Shown in pieces: positions 10,850-20,700 of a stretch of 64,000 nucleotides of DNA. The stretch's first letter is position 1. Every line of letters begins with the position of its first letter. The notes under the pieces are model-generated. The model was not told where the DNA came from and did not search any database. It saw only the letters and a list, made by a program, of their open reading frames with translations. The stretch comes from Rhizobium sp. EC-SD404 (GTDB taxonomy: Bacteria; Pseudomonadota; Alphaproteobacteria; Rhizobiales; Rhizobiaceae), in the NCBI RefSeq assembly GCF_902498825.1, contig NZ_LR701459.1:248001-312000 (forward strand), read 5' to 3'. Both the position numbers and the translations under genes were made by a program.

Positions 10850-10921
10850 TCAACGGGAAGGTTGCTCCCCGTGGCGACAATCCACCAAAGCCTCGCGACG
10901 GATACCAAAATCACTCGACAT
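10850..10921 (-). CDS. Putative 23-residue small protein or leader peptide with near-perfect Shine-Dalgarno
   Basis: Minus-strand ORF of 23 codons plus TGA, beginning MSSDFGIRREAL and ending HGEQPSR. I do not recognise a family. The support is contextual: AAAGGAGGTGATCC at 10936-10923 is complementary to the whole 16S rRNA 3' tail and its GGAGG core is 7 nt from the ATG; a promoter-like TTGCCA-17-CATATT lies just upstream (10987-10959); and a U-tailed terminator closes the unit at 10743. The ORF has one cysteine and several arginines, no hydrophobic segment. It could be a small protein, a leader peptide, or part of a regulatory RNA in which the strong ribosome site is the functional element. 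Confidence 0.5.
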   Translation of the reverse strand: MSSDFGIRREALVDCRHGEQPSR

Positions 10922-10922
10922 C

Positions 10923-10936
10923 GGATCACCTCCTTT
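10923..10936 (-). promoter_or_regulatory. Full-length Shine-Dalgarno (anti-SD complement) of the 23-codon ORF
   Basis: AAAGGAGGTGATCC on the minus strand pairs with the entire 3' end of 16S rRNA. It sits 1 nt before the ATG at 10921, with 7 nt between GGAGG and ATG. Few genes in this window have more than five or six matching bases. Confidence 0.7.
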
Positions 10937-10958
10937 CGTTTCGTTGCACATGAAATGG

Positions 10959-10987
10959 AATATGGGTCGCTTCCGCCTCCGTGGCAA
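10959..10987 (-). promoter_or_regulatory. Sigma-70-type promoter of the small-ORF unit
   Basis: Minus strand: TTGCCA (10987-10982), 17-nt spacer, CATATT (10964-10959). The predicted transcript would begin near 10952 and end at the terminator near 10740, about 215 nt. Match to consensus is 5/6 and 4/6. Confidence 0.5.
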
Positions 10988-11100
10988 TGGCCCTCATCGA
11001 AGGAACCTTTCCCGCGGGTCGCCATTTCGCCGCGGTTGCTTTCCATGGTCCCGCCGGGTCAGACGAAAGCCCGACGCCGGTGCATGGAGTGGCGAACTGA

Positions 11101-11691
11101 ATGAAGAACAAGGTCGAGGACTGGCTGGAGCGGCTTTCGCGTTCGCGCCACGAGAAAACGCTGCTCTTCGGTGCGTCCTTCGCCGAAACGGTCATCGTGC
11201 CTATCCCGATCGAGCTCATCCTCGTGCCCTATATGGCGATCCATCGATCGCGCATGTTCTGGCTCGCCACGATCGTCCTTGCCGGATGCCTTGCTGGCGC
11301 GCTTTTCGGCTATGTTCTCGGTTATCTCTTCTTCGAGACGGCCGGCCGGTGGGCGATCGAGACATTCGGCTGGCAGGCGGGCTATGCCGAGTTCCTGGAT
11401 CTTTTCGAACGCCATGGCTTCTGGGCGATCATCGCCGTGGGGATCATCCCCATTCCATTTCAGATCGGGATGCTGACGGCGGGTGCTGCGGGCTATTCGT
11501 TGCCGTTGTTCCTGCTGGCGGCGCTGATTGCGCGGGGTGTGCGCTACTATGGTCTCGCGCTCGTCGTCTATCTGGTCGGAGAGCACGTCATGGATGCCTG
11601 GCGCCACAACCGACGCGCCTTGCTCGTCGGTTGTGGCATTGCCGCAGGTCTGATGTTAGCCGGCTACTATGGCTACACGCTTTGGTGGTAG
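11101..11691 (+). CDS. YqaA-family (DedA-like, VTT domain) membrane protein
   Basis: Inner-membrane protein of 196 residues with about five hydrophobic segments and the SNARE-associated/VTT-domain pattern: FGASFAETVIVPIPIE with the conserved acidic residue and proline pair near residue 25-38, GALFGYVLGY, then GFWAIIAVGIIPIPFQIGMLTAGA near 105-128. This matches the YqaA branch of the DedA superfamily, linked in other bacteria to lipid flipping or membrane homeostasis; the substrate here is unknown. A GGAG element 10 nt upstream supports the ATG at 11101. It converges on acs. Confidence 0.85.
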   Translation: MKNKVEDWLERLSRSRHEKTLLFGASFAETVIVPIPIELILVPYMAIHRSRMFWLATIVLAGCLAGALFGYVLGYLFFETAGRWAIETFGWQAGYAEFLDLFERHGFWAIIAVGIIPIPFQIGMLTAGAAGYSLPLFLLAALIARGVRYYGLALVVYLVGEHVMDAWRHNRRALLVGCGIAAGLMLAGYYGYTLWW

Positions 11692-11705
11692 CCGGATTCC
11701 GAAAA

Positions 11706-11715
11706 GCCTGACGGA

Positions 11716-11721
<6 letters not shown>
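11706..11721. terminator. Short hairpin between yqaA-like gene and acs
   Basis: GCCTGA / TCAGGC with a 4-nt loop lies between the two convergent stop codons and overlaps the acs stop. The 6-bp stem is modest; on the plus strand it is followed by CTTCCGGTTTTC. A weak bidirectional terminator is possible. Confidence 0.35.
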
Positions 11722-13668
<1,947 letters not shown>

Positions 13669-13939
13669 GAAAAATCCTCCTTGATCCTCGGTCATGCGAT
13701 GTGGCGCATGTCTCCCACCGGGTCGGGCATGCCGACCTCTTCCTGGCGGCATTCATAACATCTCAATGACACCCGGCAATTAGACGAAGGGTTTGCGGCT
13801 GGATGGCGCAGCAATCGGTCAATTGCAATCGCGGCGGAACGCAGGTATAGACCTGCCCATTCCCGGAAATTGTGGTCAGTACGCCCAATCCCGCGGCGCG
13901 TTCCCTGAAAAGAGCGCGGACGATAGAAGGATCACATCC

Positions 13940-14653
13940 ATGGCTCAACAACTGCTCATGCCGAAAGCGACAGCCGTCTGGCTCGTCGACAACACGGCGC
14001 TTTCCTTCGACCAGATCGCCCAGTTCTGTAAGATGCACCCGCTGGAAATCAAGGCGATCGCCGATGGCGAATCGCACCAGGGCATCAAGGGTCTCGATCC
14101 GGTCCAGACCGGCCAGCTTACCCGCGAAGAAATCGCGAAGGCGGAAGCCGATCCCAACCACAAGCTCAAGCTGGCCGAACCCAAAGTTCGCGTGCCGGAA
14201 GCCAAGCGCAAGGGCCCGCGTTACACGCCGGTTTCCAAGCGCCAGGACCGTCCGAACGCGATCTACTGGCTCGTCCGCAACCATCCCGAACTGAAGGATG
14301 CGCAGGTTTCGCGCCTCGTCGGCACGACGAAGTCGACGATCGAGCAGATTCGCAACCGGACCCACTGGAACTCGGCCAACCTGACGCCGATGGATCCGGT
14401 GACGCTCGGCCTCTGCACGCAGATCGACCTGGATCTCGAGATCGAACGCGCCAACAAGGGCCGTCCGCTGCCGTCAGCGGCTGCCGACGAGACCCTGGCG
14501 CCAACGAGCGAGACGGAAAAGCTGGGCTTCGGTGCCGGCAACGATCGCGAGGAAGAAGAGAAGGAAATCGACGCCGAGGCCGTCTTCGCCAAGCTGAAGT
14601 CGCTGAAGCGCGAGACCCCGGAAGAAGACGAAGAAGACGATTATCGTCGCTGA
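13940..14653 (+). CDS. trcR: DUF1013 protein, TrcR-type cell-cycle transcriptional regulator
   Basis: Conserved alphaproteobacterial protein of 237 residues. The N-terminal part (MPKATAVWLVDNTALSFDQIAQFC) reads as a helix-turn-helix, a second one follows around residues 105-130 (VSRLVGTTKSTIEQIRNR), and the C-terminal 30 residues are strongly acidic. Proteins with this DUF1013 domain are annotated as the cell-cycle transcriptional regulator TrcR; its targets cannot be read here. The frame is open further upstream, but ATG at 13940 has GAAGGA 8 nt before it and gives the usual family N-terminus. Divergent from acs, and followed by a clear terminator. Confidence 0.88.
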   Translation: MAQQLLMPKATAVWLVDNTALSFDQIAQFCKMHPLEIKAIADGESHQGIKGLDPVQTGQLTREEIAKAEADPNHKLKLAEPKVRVPEAKRKGPRYTPVSKRQDRPNAIYWLVRNHPELKDAQVSRLVGTTKSTIEQIRNRTHWNSANLTPMDPVTLGLCTQIDLDLEIERANKGRPLPSAAADETLAPTSETEKLGFGAGNDREEEEKEIDAEAVFAKLKSLKRETPEEDEEDDYRR

Positions 14654-14674
14654 TCGTCCGTCACGGACCACATG

Positions 14675-14705
14675 AAAACGCCCGGCCTCGTGCCGGGCGT
14701 TTTTC
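14675..14705 (+). terminator. Intrinsic terminator after trcR
   Basis: AAAACGCCCGGC / GCCGGGCGTTTTT with a 5-nt CTCGT loop, 21 nt after the trcR stop. The GC stem with A-run before and T-run after makes it usable on both strands, so it may also end the SDR transcript whose stop is at 14737. Confidence 0.9.
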
Positions 14706-14736
14706 GTTATGGATCAATCTCGCTGAACGGAAACGA

Positions 14737-15525
14737 TCAGTCTTCCTTCGGCGTGACCGTGTAGTTCAGCGGAAGCCGCCCGCCATCCGCGTAGATCGTC
14801 TGGCCGGTGATGTAGCTCGCATCGTCGGATGCCAGAAAGGCCGCGACAGAGGCTATTTCGCTCGGTTCGCCAATGCGGCCGAGCGGCGTGCGCGACAGGA
14901 TGCGCTTCTTGGCTTCCTTGTCGTTGGCCACCGCCGACAACAGATCGGTCATGATCGAGCCTGGGCCGATTGCGTTTGCGCGGATGCCGTAGGGCGCGAG
15001 CGAGAGGGCCATGACCTTCGTCAACTGGCTGACGCCACCCTTCGAGATCGAGTAGGGCACCTGGTTTGCGATCGCGAACGTGTCGTTGATCGACGACATG
15101 TTGACGATCACGCCGGGCTTTGCGCCTTCCTTGACGCGCTCGACGAAGTGGCGGGCGACGATCTGGCCGCAGAGGAACGCGCCTTTCAGGTTCACGCGCA
15201 TGACACGGTCGAAATCGGCTTCCTCGATGTCGAGGAAATCGGCCGAATGCACGATGCCGGCATTGTTGACGAGGATGTTGATGTCGTCAAATGCGTCGAG
15301 CGTCGCGGCCACGAGATTGTGCACGTCGAGGCGTTCGGCCACGTCGGTCGCGACGAAGCGGATTTCGCCGAGGGCCGACAATTCTTTCTCGGCGGCTTCG
15401 CCAGCCTTCTCGTCGATATCGGCGATGACGACTCTGGCGCCGTCTTCAAGGAACCGCTTGGCGATCGCGAGGCCGATGCCCTTTGCGCCGCCGGTAATGA
15501 TTGCGATTTTGCCTTGCAGGGCCAT
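14737..15525 (-). CDS. SDR-family oxidoreductase
   Basis: NAD(P)-dependent short-chain dehydrogenase of 262 residues, cytosolic. It has the cofactor motif TGGAKGIG (residues 11-18), D61 of DVAER, the NNAG motif at 87-90, catalytic serines at 144-145 and the YSISK pair Y158/K162. The C-terminal DDASYITGQTIYADGGRLPLN is typical of classical SDRs. The substrate is not predictable. The start at 15525 has AAGGAG 7 nt upstream; the frame upstream runs into an intergenic repeat. The aspartate after the second strand (VVIADID) suggests preference for NAD. Confidence 0.9.
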   Translation of the reverse strand: MALQGKIAIITGGAKGIGLAIAKRFLEDGARVVIADIDEKAGEAAEKELSALGEIRFVATDVAERLDVHNLVAATLDAFDDINILVNNAGIVHSADFLDIEEADFDRVMRVNLKGAFLCGQIVARHFVERVKEGAKPGVIVNMSSINDTFAIANQVPYSISKGGVSQLTKVMALSLAPYGIRANAIGPGSIMTDLLSAVANDKEAKKRILSRTPLGRIGEPSEIASVAAFLASDDASYITGQTIYADGGRLPLNYTVTPKED

Positions 15526-15543
15526 GCTGTCACTCCTTGATCT

Positions 15544-15646
15544 TAGAGCAGTTCGCTTTTCTGCGAAACGTTCAGTTGCTCTAAGTTTTTGATTTGTCGC
15601 GTTTCCGGACGGTGAACCGGTATCCACTTTACCTGGATACGCTCTA
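15544..15646 (+). repeat. 103-bp rhizobial-type intergenic mosaic repeat, copy A
   Basis: Begins TAGAGCAGTTCGC and ends GGATACGCTCTA. It has two halves: an inner pair AGAGCA...TGCTCT, then GATTTGTCGCGTTTCC followed by GAACCGG and CCACTT..CCTGGATACGCTCT. A second copy of the same 103-bp length and orientation lies at 24367-24469. The layout resembles the RIME-type palindromic elements scattered through Hyphomicrobiales genomes. It fills the gap upstream of the SDR gene. Confidence 0.8.
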
Positions 15647-15691
15647 AAGGCGCGGACATTGGACCCGTCACGGCTCTGAGGTCAATTGCCG

Positions 15692-17629
15692 CTAGCCGTC
15701 ATTTCCCTCACGAAACGCTTTGCCGACGCGATGCTCCTTCAGCACCGCCGCGATTTCGTCGAGGATCGCCGGATCGTCGATCGTGGCCGGCATCTTCCAT
15801 TCCTCGCCATCGGCGATCTTCTGAAGCGTGGCGCGCAGGATCTTGCCGGAGCGCGTTTTCGGCAGACGTTTGACCTGGAAGGCGTTCTTGAATGCGGCCA
15901 CGGGCCCGATCCGGTCGCGCACGACCTTGACGACGCCGGCGGCAATCTCCTCGGGCGATTGCTCGACGCCATTGTTGGTGACGAAGAAACCGACCGGGAT
16001 CTGGCCCTTCATGTCGTCCGCGATGCCGATGACCGCGCATTCGGCGACATCGGGGTGGGTTGCGATCGCCTCTTCCATGCCGCCTGTCGACAGCCGGTGG
16101 CCGGCGACGTTGATGATGTCGTCGGTGCGGGCCATGATGAAGAGGTAGCCGTCCTCATCGATGTAGCCGGCATCGGCGGTCTTGTAGAAGCCCGGGAACT
16201 CTTCGAGATAGGCCTTGTGGAAGCGTTCCGGCGCATTCCAGAGGGTCGGCAGGGCACCTGGTGGCAGCGGCAGCTTGACCACGACATTGCCGAGCGTTCC
16301 CGGTCCCAGCGGCTTTCCGGCGTCGTCGACGATCTGCACGTCGTAGCCGGGCAGCGGGACGGACGGCGAGCCAAGCTTGACCGGGAGTTGGCCGAGGCCG
16401 ACCGGATTACCCACCATCGGCCAGCCGCTCTCCGTCTGCCACCAATGGTCGATCACGGGCACGCCGAGCGCCTTTTGCGCCCACTGGATCGTGTCCGGAT
16501 CGGCGCGCTCGCCGGCAAGAAAGAGCGTGCGGAACTTAGAGAGGTCGTAGCGGCCGACATGGTCCGCCTTCGGATCGTCCTTGCGGATTGCGCGGAAGGC
16601 GGTCGGGGCGGTGAAGAGCGCGACGACGCCGTGTTCGGCAATGATGCGCCAGAAGGTGCCCGCATCGGGCGTTCCGACCGGCTTACCTTCGAACAGGATC
16701 GTCGTGTTGCCGTGAAGCAGCGGCGCGTAGACGATATAGGAGTGGCCGACGACCCAGCCGATGTCGGAGGCCGCCCAGAAGACCTCGCCCGGCTTCACGC
16801 CGTAATGGGCATGCATCGACCAGTGCAGCGCGATCATGTGGCCGCCATTGTCGCGGACGACACCCTTCGGCTGGCCGGTCGTACCGGAGGTATAGAGGAT
16901 GTAGAGCGGGTCGGTCGCTTCCACCGGCACGCAGGGCACGGGCTCGGCTTTCGCCCGTGCGGTGGCCATCAGGTTTTCATAGTCGAAATCGCGTCCTTCG
17001 GTCAGCTCGCAAGTCAGTTCGTCGCGCTGCAAGACAATGCAGCTTTCCGGTTTGACCCGCGCCATGGCGATTGCCGCGTCGAGGAGCGGCTTATAGGCGA
17101 CGACGCGGCCGGGCTCGAGGCCGCAGGATGCGGTGATGACCAGCTTGGCGGCGCAATCGTCTATCCGCGTCGCCAGTTCGTTGGCCGCAAAGCCGCCAAA
17201 GACGACGGAATGGACGAGACCCAGCCTCGCGCAGGCAAGCATCGCGATGACGGCTTCCGGCACCATCGGCATGTAGATGATGACCCGATCGCCTGCCTTG
17301 AGGCCGCGGTCGCGGATGACGGCTGAAAGCGCGGTGACCTCGGACAGCATCTCCGCATAGGTGATCGCGCGTTTGCGGTCGGTTATCGGGCTGTCGTAAA
17401 TCAGCGCGTTCTGGCTGCCCCGGCCGGCGGCAACGTGGCGGTCGAGGCAGTTGTGGCAGGTATTGGTGGTGCCGCCGACGAACCAGCGCCCGTAGGCGCC
17501 TGCCTCGGGATCGAACACCTTATCGGGATCGCTGAACCAGTCGATGGCCGTGGCTGCTTCGGCCCAGAAACCCTCAGGGTCGTCCTGCCAGCGCTGATAG
17601 ACGGCGTGGTAGCTGCTGTTTTCGGTCAT
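15692..17629 (-). CDS. prpE: Propionyl-CoA synthetase (acyl-CoA synthetase, PrpE type)
   Basis: AMP-forming acyl-CoA ligase of 645 residues, probably activating propionate. It shares the Acs fold ([61 protein letters not shown]), but the N-terminus YHAVYQRWQDDPEGFWAEAA and TNTCHNCLDRHV match the PrpE branch rather than Acs. ATG at 17629 has GGAGGA 6 nt upstream; a longer in-frame start exists but adds only 16 unlikely residues. No methylcitrate-cycle genes are adjacent. Short-chain acids other than propionate are possible substrates. Confidence 0.9.
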   Translation of the reverse strand: MTENSSYHAVYQRWQDDPEGFWAEAATAIDWFSDPDKVFDPEAGAYGRWFVGGTTNTCHNCLDRHVAAGRGSQNALIYDSPITDRKRAITYAEMLSEVTALSAVIRDRGLKAGDRVIIYMPMVPEAVIAMLACARLGLVHSVVFGGFAANELATRIDDCAAKLVITASCGLEPGRVVAYKPLLDAAIAMARVKPESCIVLQRDELTCELTEGRDFDYENLMATARAKAEPVPCVPVEATDPLYILYTSGTTGQPKGVVRDNGGHMIALHWSMHAHYGVKPGEVFWAASDIGWVVGHSYIVYAPLLHGNTTILFEGKPVGTPDAGTFWRIIAEHGVVALFTAPTAFRAIRKDDPKADHVGRYDLSKFRTLFLAGERADPDTIQWAQKALGVPVIDHWWQTESGWPMVGNPVGLGQLPVKLGSPSVPLPGYDVQIVDDAGKPLGPGTLGNVVVKLPLPPGALPTLWNAPERFHKAYLEEFPGFYKTADAGYIDEDGYLFIMARTDDIINVAGHRLSTGGMEEAIATHPDVAECAVIGIADDMKGQIPVGFFVTNNGVEQSPEEIAAGVVKVVRDRIGPVAAFKNAFQVKRLPKTRSGKILRATLQKIADGEEWKMPATIDDPAILDEIAAVLKEHRVGKAFREGNDG

Positions 17630-17727
17630 ATCAATCCTCCCGGGCGCGGGCGTTCCTCCCACCCGCACTCCGCTCAAGGATTAGCGAAGCGAGGAGTCCA
17701 CCGCAAACCCGACGATGGATCGAGCCG

Positions 17728-20700
17728 TCATACCCCCGCGGGCGGGCGGCTCTGGGGGGCGACATCCGACAACATGCCTGCCGCCACGGTCAGGCGCGAC
17801 ATGTCGAAGGCGCTGTCCTCGGCCAGTGCCATGATCTGGTCGCGCAGACGCTCGACGCGGATGCGATCGCTCGCAATCCACGCCTCGACAGGATTGCGTT
17901 CGTCGGCAAAGCCTGAAATCGCCGCGGTGGTGATCGTGCGCCGTGCCGCGTGAATGGCGTTGAGATTGCGGGCGAGTGCGAGCGTCGCGTAGCGATCCCG
18001 ATCGTCGATGCGCAAGGCTGCCGCCTCGATGCGGCCGATCCGGAAGATATCGTTGACCGCGAAGAACTGGCGGGAGGCCTTCTTGAGGTCGACGCCGCAG
18101 GCGCGCGCAATTTCCTCGATCTCCGGCACCAGCACGAGTGTCTGCAGAAGGGCTAGGTCGCGAGCGAGGTCGGCCGGGGCGCCCGTTTGCTCGAAGCTCT
18201 CCCGCTGCCTGGCGGTTTCCTCGCGCAGGAAGGGGGAAAGCGCCTGCTCGATCGTCGGTTTCAGCGCGCGGGCGGCATCGCGGATCGCCGCAACCTTGTC
18301 GGCGAGGGGCTGGCTCCGATCCATGCTGCGCAGGATCCGCCCCGTCGTCATGGCGAGCGCAAAGCCGACCGCGGCGTAAAGCGTGTTCTGGTCCCGGCCG
18401 TCGATCTTGCCGTCCAGCGCATCGATGCGGTCGTAAAGCGCCTCGAGCTCCAGCCCGTCGCGGGCAATGACGAAAGCGCGCACGACATCGCCCGGCATCG
18501 CTCCGCCGATATCGGCGAACATCGACACGAAGGCCGGACCGCCGCGGTTGATCACGGCATTGGCAAGCTCGGTCGCGACGATTTCCTCGTTCAGGCGGTG
18601 TCCGGCGATTTCATCTCCGAAATCCCGCTGCATGCGTTTCGGGAAATAGGATTTCAGCGTTGGCATGAAATAGGCATCGGCGGGCAGGCTGCTTGCCATC
18701 AGGTCGTCGAAGAGGCCGATCTTCGCATAGGAGAGAAGCACGCCGATTTCAGGCCGCGTCAGCGGCTTGCCGTTGCGCTGGCGCTCTTCGAACAGCTGTC
18801 GGTCCGGCAGTGTCTCTACCTTGCGATCGAGCCGACCGGCGCGTTCCATGCCATCCATCAACTCGGCCAGTTGCGGCGAGGCATCGGCACCGGCGCGTTC
18901 CTGCAGCGAGATCGCCAGCGACTGCAGATAGTTGTTGCGCAATACCAGCCGGGCGACGTCGTCCGTCATGGAGACCAGCAGGCGGTTGCGCTCAGTGCGG
19001 GTCAGTTTCTCCTGCCGCATCGCAGAAGCGAGCGCGATCTTGATGTTGACCTCGACGTCGGAGGAATTGACGCCTGCCGAATTGTCGATGGCGTCGGAGT
19101 TGCAGCGGCCACCGGCCAGCGCATAGGCGATGCGGCCGCGCTGGGTGACGCCGAGATTGGCGCCTTCGCCGATCACCTTGGCGCCGACCTCGCCGGCCGT
19201 GACGCGGATCGCATCATTGGCGCGGTCGCCGACATCCGCATCGTTTTCCTCGGCGGCCTTCACATAGGTCCCGATGCCGCCGAACCACAGGAGATCGACG
19301 GGCACCTTCAGGATCGCCGTCATGATTTCCGGCGGCGAGGCGATGGTGGTCGCAAGGCCAATCGCGCGTGCGGCTTCCGGGGTCAGCTTTACCGACTTCT
19401 CGCTGCGGGAAACGATCATGCCGCCCTTGGAGAGACGGGCGCGGTCATAGTCCTGCCAGCTGGAACGCGGCAGGTCGAAGAGGCGCTGGCGTTCCTCGAA
19501 GCTTTTTGCGGTGTCCGGATCCGGGTCGATGATGATGTCGCGGTGATCGAAGGCGGCGATCAGACGGATGTGCTTCGACAGCAGCATGCCGTTGCCGAAG
19601 ACATCGCCCGACATGTCGCCGACGCCGGCGACCGAAAAGGGCGTCGACTGGATGTCGATGTTCATCTCGCGAAAATGACGCTTTGCGGTTTCCCAAGCGC
19701 CGCGCGCGGTGATGCCCATTTTCTTGTGGTCGTATCCGGCCGAACCGCCCGACGCGAAGGCGTCGTCGAGCCAGAACCCTCGCTCCTGGCTGATCGCATT
19801 GGCCGTATCGGAGAAGGTGGCCGTGCCCTTGTCGGCCGCGACGACGAAATAGGGATCGTCGCCATCGTGGCGAACAACGTCTTTGGGCGGAACGACGGCA
19901 TCGCCATCGATATTGTCGGTCACCGACAGAAGAGTGCGGATGAAGGTCTTGTAGGCGGACTTGCCCGCTTCGAAGATCGTATTGCGATCGCCCGTCTCGG
20001 GCAGGCGTTTGGGGAAGAAACCGCCCTTGGCACCGACCGGCACGATGACGGCGTTCTTCACCTGCTGTGCCTTCACGAGACCGAGCACTTCGGTGCGGTA
20101 GTCTTCGGGGCGGTCCGACCAGCGCAAGCCACCGCGGGCCACTGGCCCGAAACGCATATGGACGCCTTCGACCTCCGAGCCGTAGACGAAGATTTCGCGG
20201 AACGGTCGCGGCGCGGGAGCGGCATCGAGAGCGCGCGGGTTCACCTTGAAGGCGAGCGTCCGACGTGGCTGACCATCCTCTTCCGTCTGGAAATAGTTGG
20301 TGCGCAGCGTCGCCATGATTGCATTTTCGTAGCGTCGCAGGATGCGGTCGTCCTCAAGCCGCGTCACGGCTTCCAGCGCGGCTGCGATCTTCTTGCGCAA
20401 GGCCGCCACGTGCCGGTCGCGCTTGTCCAAGGCCACATCGAGCGCGAAGCGTGCTTCAAAGAGCTGGTAGAGCAAGGAGGCGATGTCCGGGTAGCGGCCG
20501 AGCGTGCCGGCAATGTAGGTCTGGGAATAGGTGCTGCCGAGTTGGCGCAGATAGCGCGCATAGGCACGCAGCACGACGACGCGGCGCGCATCGAGCCCTG
20601 CGCCCAGCACCAGCATGTTGAAGGCGTCGTTGTCGGTTTCGCCATGCCAGGCCTTGAGAAAGGCATTCTCGACCATGTCGAGCCGTTCGTCGGCCGAAGC

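Noticed and set aside
10781..11104. Plus-strand 107-codon and minus-strand 122-codon frames across the gap before the YqaA-like gene.
   Set aside because: Neither has a suitable ribosome site or familiar composition. The minus-strand 23-codon ORF in another frame has the good SD and is preferred.
13669..13939. Regulatory elements in the divergent gap between acs and trcR.
   Set aside because: Several short dyads appear but none is strong enough to call.
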